A stretch of 6,030 nucleotides of DNA from Devosia sp. (GTDB lineage Bacteria > Pseudomonadota > Alphaproteobacteria > Rhizobiales > Devosiaceae). Both the position numbers and the translations under genes were made by a program. The notes under the pieces are model-generated. The model had not been told where the DNA came from. It made no database searches and saw only the letters and a list, made by a program, of their open reading frames with translations. Shown here in pieces: positions 1-5,094 of the stretch (position 1 is its first letter; each line of letters starts with the position of its first letter). The stretch lies in contig JAQGKG010000408.1 in assembly GCA_028290245.1 (NCBI GenBank), positions 1 to 6,030 on the forward strand, written 5' to 3'.

Positions 1-302
1 CTCTCGGCCCCCAGCGCGATGGCGCAATCCAGCGCCCAGTCGAGATGAGCCCGCCCGGCCTGCCGGATGTCGGGGTCATCGCTGAGCGGATTAGCCAGCA
101 CTGAGGGAATTACCGACGTCGTGGTGCGCCGCAGCCCGATCGCATCCAGCTCACGTCCCAGCCACGCATAATGCTCCGCACCGCCCCGCAGCACCGGAAC
201 TTCGACGCCATCATATCCCAGGTCGGCAATCCGTCCGATCCACCCCAGATGCTCCGCCTCGACGAACCCGGTCAGGCACAACAGATTCACGCCAACCTGC
301 AT
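1..302 (-). CDS. Sugar phosphate isomerase/epimerase-like protein, N-terminal part (cut by window start)
   Basis: About 100 codons are visible, reading leftward from ATG at 302; the gene continues past position 1. The protein starts MQVGVNLLCLTGFV and then has EHLGWIGRIADLGYDGVEVPV at about residues 17-37. This is the first strand-helix-strand unit of the xylose-isomerase-like TIM barrel (AP endonuclease 2 fold), and the GYDGVEVP stretch is closest in style to D-tagatose/D-psicose 3-epimerases. Such enzymes interconvert ketoses or related hydroxy-ketones in the cytoplasm using a divalent metal, but the metal-binding and catalytic Glu/Asp/His residues lie outside the window and cannot be checked. 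The start is firm: a GAGGAGGA ribosome site lies seven bases upstream. It lies downstream of the GntR regulator gene on the same strand, 257 bases away, so co-transcription is possible but not certain. The substrate is unknown; hydroxypyruvate isomerase-like or inosose enzymes are alternatives. Confidence 0.82.
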   Translation of the reverse strand, partial: MQVGVNLLCLTGFVEAEHLGWIGRIADLGYDGVEVPVLRGGAEHYAWLGRELDAIGLRRTTTSVIPSVLANPLSDDPDIRQAGRAHLDWALDCAIALGAE

Positions 303-529
303 CGCAAGTCCTCCTCGGCATCGTGACGCAACATAGCCTTGCCTATGCGGCGAGCGCTACCGGAGAGAAACAGATGTCCGGGGAGACCACGGAGCGGGTA
401 GCTGCCGCTCGAGGCAGACCTCGCGCAGCTGTCGACGCCGCATTTGTCGACGATGAAAGCGCGCCCGTGCAGATCGCCGCCCTCGTTGGAGCAAATGGCA
501 TCGAACTTGCGATTGACGAAGTGGGCGGA
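287..529 (-). pseudogene. Start-less open frame between regulator and epimerase, possible gene remnant
   Basis: The 257 bases between the regulator stop (560) and the epimerase start (302) hold no convincing gene. On the minus strand, in the same frame as the regulator, an open stretch of about 80 codons runs from after a TGA at 530-532 to a TGA at 287-289, overlapping the epimerase start. By eye its third codon positions are strongly G/C, as in real genes of this window, and it contains sequence such as FDAICSNEGGDLHGRAFIVD. No ATG, GTG or TTG occurs near its beginning; the first ATG is at 334, almost at the end. I do not recognise the protein. It could be the decayed tail of a lost gene or a chance open frame in GC-rich DNA. 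An inverted repeat (CTGCC 402-406, GGCAG 413-417) is present but has no T-run, so I do not call a terminator. Confidence 0.25.
309..316 (-). promoter_or_regulatory. Strong Shine-Dalgarno site for the epimerase-like gene
   Basis: The minus strand reads GAGGAGGA here, seven bases before the ATG at 302. It fixes the start of the truncated epimerase-like gene and suggests efficient translation. Confidence 0.8.
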
Positions 530-559
530 TCAGCAGTGGGACGCCCGGCAGCGCTTACG

Positions 560-1249
560 TCAGGATTTGGCAAGGATGGTGTGCAGCAGCGCCTGTGTGG
601 CTCGGATGTCGGCGGTGATGGCATCTCCGGCGCGCAGGGTGTCGTGGGCGCGGAGCGCATCGATGATGTCGTTGTGGGTGCCGGCATAGATCGGGTTGCC
701 GCCTTTGATCTGTGCTTCAATATCGCGCGACATCAAGCGCATGTAGGGGCCCATGCTGAGCCACAGCGTTTCGATCAACTGCAGCAGCGTGCTCGAACCG
801 GCATAGCCATAAAGCTGGAAGTGAAACCGCCGGTTCATCGACAGCATGGCATAAGCGCCCTCGAGGCCCGCGATTTCACGATGCTGGGCTGCGATGTTCT
901 CGAGGTCGTGGATATCGTCGCTGCTCACCTTTTGCGAGGCGATTTCAACGGCACTGCGTTCGAGGATTACCCGAGCGCGGCAGATATCGTCCAGGCGCTC
1001 CACATTGATGTGCGGAACGACGGCCGACCCATTGGGCAACACGATCAGCGCCTGCTCGGCTACGAGACGCTGCAACGCTTCCCGCACGGGCATCAGGCTG
1101 GTGCCGTAGACATTGGCCAAGGCAGCCATGGTGAGAACCTGGCCGGCATCGTAGCGTCCTTCGATCAAGGATTCACGCAAGCCGCTGTAAACGTTGTCCT
1201 GGATCTTGGCTCGGCTTTCCGAGGCGTCTAGGTTGATGGATCTTTGCAT
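560..1249 (-). CDS. GntR-family transcriptional regulator, FCD subgroup
   Basis: This is a 229-residue DNA-binding regulator, a normal length for the FadR/FCD group of GntR proteins, which act as dimers and respond to small organic acids. The N-terminal winged helix-turn-helix spans about residues 12-80, with LTMAALANVYGTSLMPVREAL (39-59) the recognition part and a wing at PNGSAVV. The C-terminal all-helical FCD ligand domain follows. Likely metal-site residues are Asp87 or Asp88 (in LDDICRAR), His143 (RRFHFQL) and His192 (GTHNDII). The last usual His, about 22 residues further, appears to be Asp214 (TADIRA). I chose ATG at 1249, preceded by GGGA four bases upstream; the frame is open back to a GTG at 1351, but those 34 residues lack homology style and a ribosome site. 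It is divergent from the PLP-enzyme/transporter operon and probably controls that operon and itself through the palindromes in the shared spacer. The effector is unknown. Confidence 0.9.
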   Translation of the reverse strand: MQRSINLDASESRAKIQDNVYSGLRESLIEGRYDAGQVLTMAALANVYGTSLMPVREALQRLVAEQALIVLPNGSAVVPHINVERLDDICRARVILERSAVEIASQKVSSDDIHDLENIAAQHREIAGLEGAYAMLSMNRRFHFQLYGYAGSSTLLQLIETLWLSMGPYMRLMSRDIEAQIKGGNPIYAGTHNDIIDALRAHDTLRAGDAITADIRATQALLHTILAKS

Positions 1250-1380
1250 TTCGTCCCAATGCCGCACGGCCGGTTCACTACTTGGCGGAGCGTCGCCGAT
1301 CGCTGACGAAGGTGTGATCAAAACTTGCACTTTGCAAACAAGAAGTTCCACGCAATGCGAGGCCTGCGCCTAGGATCGGC

Positions 1381-1394
1381 TTCAACATGTTGAA
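1381..1394. promoter_or_regulatory. 14-bp perfect palindrome, candidate operator
   Basis: TTCAACATGTTGAA is identical to its reverse complement. It sits about 130 bases upstream of the regulator ATG, just downstream (in minus-strand sense) of the AT-rich TATATT box. That would suit autorepression by a dimeric GntR protein. Whether the regulator binds here is inference. Confidence 0.5.
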
Positions 1395-1432
1395 ACTACA
1401 ATATAAACCGTATGTTCGATTTGACGGCAGAA

Positions 1433-1490
1433 AGCCGGTTTGCCTCACATTTCGGCATTTTTGTGGGATTTGATCAAATCCGGCTTGCCT
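1433..1490. repeat. Imperfect 13-bp direct repeat flanking the 16-bp palindrome
   Basis: AGCCGGTTTGCCT (1433-1445) and ATCCGGCTTGCCT (1478-1490) match at 11 of 13 positions, 45 bases apart. The same segments also give a 7-bp inverted match, AAGCCGG (1432-1438) with CCGGCTT (1480-1486). The second copy overlaps the right edge of the 16-bp palindrome. This may be an extra protein site or simply chance. Confidence 0.3.
1466..1481. promoter_or_regulatory. 16-bp perfect palindrome, candidate operator
   Basis: GGATTTGATCAAATCC is fully self-complementary over 16 bases. It lies about 90 bases before the ATG of the first PLP enzyme, where a regulator of the plus-strand operon would act. Its right part TGATCAAA recurs at 1315-1322 on the other side of the spacer. 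FCD-type GntR proteins commonly bind short symmetric sites, so this is my best operator candidate, though the binding protein is not proven. Confidence 0.55.
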
Positions 1491-1571
1491 TTGAACGTGG
1501 TAGGTTTAAGTCTAAAGTAATTGCGGCGGCGTAGCCCGCCACCAAAACCCACGAACTGGCAGTACGGGCAG

Positions 1572-2693
1572 ATGAGCGGCTATTTTCTGTATCATTCGAT
1601 CGGCACGTTTCCGGGCAAGGCCAAGGCCGTTTCGCAGGAACTGAGCTCCTTTGCCGAGATTTGGTCGGCTGAGGATGACGGACAATGGCCCGCAGCGTTG
1701 CAGCAGCGTCAGGCGTTTATTTCGGCCTGGGAACGGCTGATTGCTGCGCCTGCAGGCTCGCTGACCACAACCGAGAATGTCACGAGCGGCCTTTACACCT
1801 TGCTGGGTGCGTTGCCGCAGGGAACACTGGCGGGGCGTCGTGTGCTGGTGGCTGGCGATTGCTTCCCAAGCCTGCATTTCCTGCTCGCTGGTTTGGCTGA
1901 ACGCTTTGATTTTACCTTGGAAACTGTGCCGCTGCGGGCGGGAGAAACTTGGGTTCGCGACGAGGATGTAATCGCTCACTGGCAAGCCGATGTGGCGCTG
2001 GCCCTGCTTACCCAGGTTACCTCAACTGCCTCCCATCGCTGCGATCTGCAGCGCCTCGTCGCTCATGGCAAGTCGATGGGCTCGCTGGTGGGCGTCGATA
2101 TCACCCAAGGCGTTGGCGTCGTGCCGTTTTCAGTGGCTAAGCTTGACCCTGATTTTGTGGTTTCCACCTCGCTCAAGTGGCTCTGTGGCACCTCGGGTGC
2201 GGGGGTGTTATATGTCAGGCCAGCCCTGCTTGGTCAGTGCACTCCGGAATTGCGTGGCTGGTTCAGCCAGCCTAATCCGTTTTCCTGGGATCTCGACGCT
2301 TTCGCTTACGCACCGGATGCACGGCGTTTCGATCACGGCACGCCGGCTATCCTTGCAAGCATCGCCTCATTGCCCGGGCTTCTATGGGTCGAGCAAACCG
2401 GCGTCGAAGCCATCGCTTCGCAGAACCGAATAATGGGCGAACAATTGATCAACTGGGCGACGGGCAGGGGCTTGCGCCTTGTCTCGCCCGAGGCAGCGGC
2501 ACAGCGCGGCGGCAGTGTCATGATCGGTCTCCCCAGCACTGTCGTGCCGAGCGAAATCATCAACCAGTTACGCGGCCAGAAGCTTTATTGCGATGCGCGC
2601 GGGACCACGCTGCGGCTGTCGCCGGGCGTTGTAACCAGCACCGATGATATCGTCCGCCTGTGCGAGGCTCTGGATCAACTTATTCCGGCGTAA
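1572..2693 (+). CDS. Aminotransferase class V-fold PLP-dependent enzyme (kynureninase/desulfurase-like)
   Basis: This is a 373-residue cytoplasmic fold-type I PLP enzyme. Visible landmarks, counted from the ATG at 1572, are TTTENVTSG at about 65-73 (phosphate-binding loop), GVDITQGVGVVP at 174-185 with Asp176 for the pyridine nitrogen, STSLKWLCGTSGAG at 198-211 with Lys202 as the likely Schiff-base lysine, and TTLRLSPG near 345-352 with Arg348 in the place where class V enzymes bind the substrate carboxylate. The arrangement resembles kynureninases and class V aminotransferases, but it is shorter than a typical kynureninase and I cannot assign the reaction; transamination, beta-elimination and lyase activity are all possible. 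The frame is open to a TTG at 1521, which I rejected because MSGYFLYHS begins the conserved part, although the ribosome site before 1572 (GGGCAG) is poor. It leads the operon with the amino acid importer, so it probably processes the imported solute. Confidence 0.85.
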   Translation: MSGYFLYHSIGTFPGKAKAVSQELSSFAEIWSAEDDGQWPAALQQRQAFISAWERLIAAPAGSLTTTENVTSGLYTLLGALPQGTLAGRRVLVAGDCFPSLHFLLAGLAERFDFTLETVPLRAGETWVRDEDVIAHWQADVALALLTQVTSTASHRCDLQRLVAHGKSMGSLVGVDITQGVGVVPFSVAKLDPDFVVSTSLKWLCGTSGAGVLYVRPALLGQCTPELRGWFSQPNPFSWDLDAFAYAPDARRFDHGTPAILASIASLPGLLWVEQTGVEAIASQNRIMGEQLINWATGRGLRLVSPEAAAQRGGSVMIGLPSTVVPSEIINQLRGQKLYCDARGTTLRLSPGVVTSTDDIVRLCEALDQLIPA

Positions 2694-2735
2694 GCCGGTT
2701 GCGGCCCTTATCGGGCTAGACGTGTCGTCAGGGAC

Positions 2736-2750
2736 TATGCCTAAGGCATA
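2736..2750 (+). promoter_or_regulatory. Inverted repeat just upstream of the binding-protein ribosome site
   Basis: TATGCC-TAA-GGCATA has perfect 6-bp arms and ends three bases before the AAGGAG ribosome site at 2753. It could be a short mRNA hairpin affecting translation or stability of the binding-protein message, or an operator. A weaker stem, GCCC (2704-2707) with GGGC (2713-2716), lies just after the upstream gene's stop. No T-run follows either, so neither is a clear terminator. Confidence 0.4.
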
Positions 2751-2752
2751 AC

Positions 2753-2758
2753 AAGGAG
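2753..2758 (+). promoter_or_regulatory. Shine-Dalgarno site that supports a GTG start
   Basis: AAGGAG lies seven bases ahead of the GTG at 2766. Together with the signal peptide beginning MKKH, it decides that the binding-protein gene starts with GTG rather than at an internal ATG. Confidence 0.8.
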
Positions 2759-2765
2759 AACAGAC

Positions 2766-3554
2766 GTGAAGAAGCACATCGCAATGCTGGCGCTTGCCGC
2801 CGTCGCGGCTTTCGCGACGCCCGCTTGGGCACAGGACAAGATCGTGGTCGGCGCCTATGCAGCCAACCCGCCATGGGAATTCAAGAACGACGCCGGGGTC
2901 TTCGAGGGATTTGAAGTCGACGTCGCCACTGAAGCTGCCAAGCGCATCGGCCGTGAAGTTGAATTCCAGGAACTCGGCTTCCAGGCGCTGTTCGCTGCCA
3001 CCAGCTCGGGTCGCATCGATTTTGCCATTTCCTCGATCTCGATCAACAACGAGCGCCTGCAGAGCCAGTCGTTCACCCAGCCTTACTATGACAGCGACGG
3101 CACCATCGTTGGCCTCGCTTCTTCGACGGTGAAGACGCTGGAAGATCTCAAGGGCAAGGTCATCGGCGTCGTGGCTGCCACGACTGGCGAAGCCTGGGCC
3201 AATGAAAACAAGGACTCGCTCGGCATTGCCGAAGTGCGCAGCTATGCGGCCCAGCAGGATCTGCTGCTCGACGTGCAGAACGGCCGTATCGAAGGCGGCG
3301 CGGGCGAACTGGCCGGCTTCCAATATGCCATCAGCAAGATCCCGACGCTGGCGATCCTCGTTCGCATTCCGACCGGTGAACGCTTCGCCATGATGGCCAA
3401 GAAGGACCTACCGGTCCTCGGCGAGATCAACGACGCCATCTCGGCTATGAAGGAAGACGGCACCCTGGCCGCCATCCACGAAAAGTGGTTTAGCGTTGCT
3501 GCCGACGAAGGCACCAGCACCGTCACCGTGATGCCGCTGCCAGTTGCCGAGTAA
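2766..3554 (+). CDS. Periplasmic amino acid-binding protein of an ABC importer (SBP family 3)
   Basis: The 262-residue protein begins with a signal peptide: positive KKH, a hydrophobic stretch, and an AWA-QD cleavage site after residue 22. There is no lipobox Cys, so it should be free in the periplasm. The mature part follows the SBP_bac_3 pattern: IVVGAYAANPPWEF (26-39), FEGFEVDVATEAAKRIG (46-62), the GRIDFAISSISINNER segment (82-97) with Arg97 at the usual alpha-carboxylate position, SFTQPYY (102-108), and LKGKVIGVVAATTG (128-141). Two contact regions are unusual: the common GTT is ATT (138-140), and the Asp usually following the GR-D/E motif appears to be Glu181. This suggests an amino acid or close analogue, but not an obvious His/Lys/Arg or Gln protein. 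It captures the solute and delivers it to the downstream permease. The start is GTG. A strong hairpin after the stop probably raises its level relative to the next genes. Confidence 0.93.
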   Translation: MKKHIAMLALAAVAAFATPAWAQDKIVVGAYAANPPWEFKNDAGVFEGFEVDVATEAAKRIGREVEFQELGFQALFAATSSGRIDFAISSISINNERLQSQSFTQPYYDSDGTIVGLASSTVKTLEDLKGKVIGVVAATTGEAWANENKDSLGIAEVRSYAAQQDLLLDVQNGRIEGGAGELAGFQYAISKIPTLAILVRIPTGERFAMMAKKDLPVLGEINDAISAMKEDGTLAAIHEKWFSVAADEGTSTVTVMPLPVAE

Positions 3555-3563
3555 TTAACCCAG

Positions 3564-3592
3564 GGTTCGGCGGCGTCGTCGCCGAACCTTTT
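3564..3592 (+). terminator. Hairpin with T-run after the binding-protein gene (intra-operon terminator or stabiliser)
   Basis: GGTTCGGCG (3564-3572) pairs perfectly with CGCCGAACC (3580-3588) around a 7-base loop and is followed by TTTT. It sits ten bases after the TAA, with the permease gene of the same transporter starting at 3644. In similar ABC operons such a stem acts as a partial terminator or 3'-end protector, giving more binding protein than permease. Confidence 0.75.
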
Positions 3593-3643
3593 CTGAACAT
3601 TGAATGTGCCGTCTGGTGGCGCATACGGGGCTGGGCCGCTGCC

Positions 3644-4318
3644 ATGGAACTGATCAATACCTTCTTCAACTGGGACGTGATGGTTCGCGCCTTCCCGATC
3701 CTGCTGCGGGGCCTTGGCAACACGGTGATGCTGGGGATCGTGACCATCATCATCGGCACGATCGCCGGGCTGCTGCTGTGCCTGGTACGGCTCTATGCCG
3801 TTCGTCCTATCCAGCTACTGGCCATCCTCTACATCGACGTGTTCCGCGCGCTGCCCATTCTCGTGTTGCTGATCCTCGTTTATTACGCTTTGCCTTTTGT
3901 GGGCATTCGCCTTGATTCATTCACCTCGGCGACCATGGCGCTGTCGATGGTGCTGGCGGCTTTTACCGCCGAAGTGTGTCGCGCCGGTATCCAGAACGTT
4001 CCCAAAGGGCAGTTCGAGGCCGCCGCCAGCCTCGGCATGCCGTTCTGGAAGTCGATGCGCAAGATCATACTGCCGCAGGCCATTCGCGTCATCATTCCGC
4101 CGCTGACCAGCAATTCCATTTCGGTGTTCAAGGATACTGCGCTAGCTTCGGTGGTTGCCATGCCGGATCTGCTTAAGCAGGCCAATGACGCGCAGGCGAT
4201 GATGGCCAATCCGACGCCCCTGATTGGCGCTGCGCTGATCTACCTTGCCATTTTGTGGCCGCTGGTACGCCTCGTCGGTTATCTTGAAGCACGCAATCAG
4301 CGCGCCGTAGCCCGCTAG
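3644..4318 (+). CDS. Amino acid ABC transporter permease (HisM/HisQ type)
   Basis: This 224-residue inner-membrane protein has about five hydrophobic segments (roughly 18-48, 56-82, 94-112, 148-175, 190-213), the usual size for polar amino acid permeases. FRALPILVLL (67-76) matches the conserved R-x-x-P-L/I-L segment of the family. The EAA loop that docks on the ATPase is clear: VPKGQFEAAASLGMPFWKSM (119-138), followed by IILPQAIRVIIPP. The stretch SNSISVFKDTALASVVAMPDLL (156-177) is also family-typical. Only one permease is encoded, so the channel is probably a homodimer unless a partner lies elsewhere. The ATG at 3644 has only a distant GGGG upstream (3627-3630), so translation may be modest, in line with the preceding hairpin. 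The next gene, the ATPase, starts 14 bases after its stop. The transported solute is not deducible from this subunit. Confidence 0.93.
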   Translation: MELINTFFNWDVMVRAFPILLRGLGNTVMLGIVTIIIGTIAGLLLCLVRLYAVRPIQLLAILYIDVFRALPILVLLILVYYALPFVGIRLDSFTSATMALSMVLAAFTAEVCRAGIQNVPKGQFEAAASLGMPFWKSMRKIILPQAIRVIIPPLTSNSISVFKDTALASVVAMPDLLKQANDAQAMMANPTPLIGAALIYLAILWPLVRLVGYLEARNQRAVAR

Positions 4319-4332
4319 CAAAAGGCCCTGTC

Positions 4333-5082
4333 ATGACCTCGTCTCCGGCCCCGCTTGCCGCGCAAATGTCCGACGTCAACAAGTGGTACAATGATTACCA
4401 CGCGCTTCGCTCGATCAACCTCGAAGTCGCGCGCGGCGAGCGCATAGTGGTGTGCGGACCTTCGGGATCGGGCAAGTCGACCATGATCCGGTGCATCAAC
4501 CAGCTCGAAAAACACGACAGCGGCACCATCGCAGTCAACGGCGTGACCCTGACTGGCGACCTCAAGCAACTCAATACCGTGCGCCAGGATGTCGGCATGG
4601 TGTTTCAGCACTTCAACCTGTTCCCGCACCTGACCGTGCTGGAAAACTGCGTTATCGCGCCAATGACAGTGCGCAATATCGCGCGCAAGGAAGCCGAGGA
4701 AATGGCGATGAGCTATCTCTCGCGCATCCATATTGCCGAACAGGCGCACAAGTTTCCGAGCCAGCTTTCTGGCGGCCAGCAGCAGCGCGTGGCTATCGCC
4801 CGCTCATTGTGCATGCAGCCCAATCTGATGCTGTTCGACGAGCCGACATCGGCTCTCGATCCGGAAATGGTCCACGAAGTGCTAGAAACCATGGTGTCGC
4901 TGGCCCGCGATGGCATGACCATGCTGGTCGTGACCCATGAAATGGGCTTTGCGCGCAAGGTGGCCGATCGCGTTATTTTCATGGATCACGGCGAGATTTG
5001 TGAGACCGCACCGCCCGAAGATTTCTTCAAGTCACCCCAGAACGAACGCGCCCGCGTTTTTCTTAGCCAGCTCATCCACTAG
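4333..5082 (+). CDS. Amino acid ABC transporter ATP-binding protein (GlnQ/HisP type)
   Basis: This is a complete 249-residue ABC ATPase with every catalytic motif intact: Walker A GPSGSGKST (42-50), Q-loop at Gln92 in VFQHFNLFPHLTV, signature LSGGQQQR (145-152), Walker B LMLFDEP (165-171), D-loop SALD (173-176) and switch His202 in VTHEMGFA. The ETAPPEDFFKSPQNERARVFL tail (224-244) is typical of polar amino acid ATPases. It binds the cytoplasmic loops of the permease as a dimer and powers import. The start at 4333 is preceded by AAAGG seven bases upstream; Met12 is a less likely start because it would leave almost no lead before the first beta strand. About 13 bases separate its stop from the TTG start of the next gene, so the genes are almost certainly co-transcribed. 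Confidence 0.96.
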   Translation: MTSSPAPLAAQMSDVNKWYNDYHALRSINLEVARGERIVVCGPSGSGKSTMIRCINQLEKHDSGTIAVNGVTLTGDLKQLNTVRQDVGMVFQHFNLFPHLTVLENCVIAPMTVRNIARKEAEEMAMSYLSRIHIAEQAHKFPSQLSGGQQQRVAIARSLCMQPNLMLFDEPTSALDPEMVHEVLETMVSLARDGMTMLVVTHEMGFARKVADRVIFMDHGEICETAPPEDFFKSPQNERARVFLSQLIH

Positions 5083-5084
5083 GA
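5081..5084 (+). promoter_or_regulatory. Ribosome site deciding a TTG start
   Basis: AGGA overlaps the TAG stop of the ATPase gene and lies ten bases before TTG at 5095. A stop in the same frame at 5080-5082, and no ATG until far into the conserved protein, leave TTG as the only plausible start of the next gene. Confidence 0.55.
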
Positions 5085-5094
5085 TTTATTCATC

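Larger units (their letters stand above)
1250..1571. promoter_or_regulatory. Divergent regulatory spacer between GntR regulator and PLP-enzyme/transporter operon
   Basis: This is about 320 bases with no gene, visibly more AT-rich than its surroundings between 1380 and 1520. It must hold the promoter of the regulator (minus) and of the class-V PLP enzyme operon (plus). Two perfect palindromes lie inside (listed separately). An AT-rich TATATT-like box on the minus strand (plus 1400-1405) could be the regulator -10 element, but its -35 partner is weak. On the plus strand TTGACG at 1421-1426 resembles a -35 box, with only a poor -10 (TCACAT, 1445-1450) behind it. I therefore do not assign promoters firmly. 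Confidence 0.6.

Noticed and set aside
431..451. Two GTCGAC sites 15 bases apart
   Set aside because: A common hexamer in GC-rich DNA; no wider repeat around it.
323..1231. 302-codon open frame on the plus strand across the regulator
   Set aside because: It is codon-aligned antisense to the regulator gene, whose clear GntR helix-turn-helix and FCD motifs show the minus strand is coding. Its G/C bias sits at the first codon position, as expected for a mirror frame.
1325..1337. TTGCA-CTT-TGCAA inverted repeat in the regulator spacer
   Set aside because: Only 5-bp arms and no extension; too short to call an operator next to two far better palindromes.
1250..1351. GTG start at 1351 adding 34 residues to the regulator
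   Set aside because: No ribosome site before it, and the added residues do not look like part of a GntR protein; ATG at 1249 gives normal length.
1521..1571. TTG start at 1521 adding 17 residues to the first PLP enzyme
   Set aside because: The extra residues are Arg/Pro rich and unlike the family; ATG at 1572 is simpler. The weak ribosome site keeps some doubt.
2568..3323. 251-codon open frame on the minus strand over the binding-protein gene
   Set aside because: Antisense shadow of a gene with signal peptide and full SBP family 3 motifs; no recognisable protein in the shadow.
4315..4749. 144-codon open frame on the minus strand over the ATPase gene
   Set aside because: Antisense shadow of a gene with intact Walker A and family motifs.
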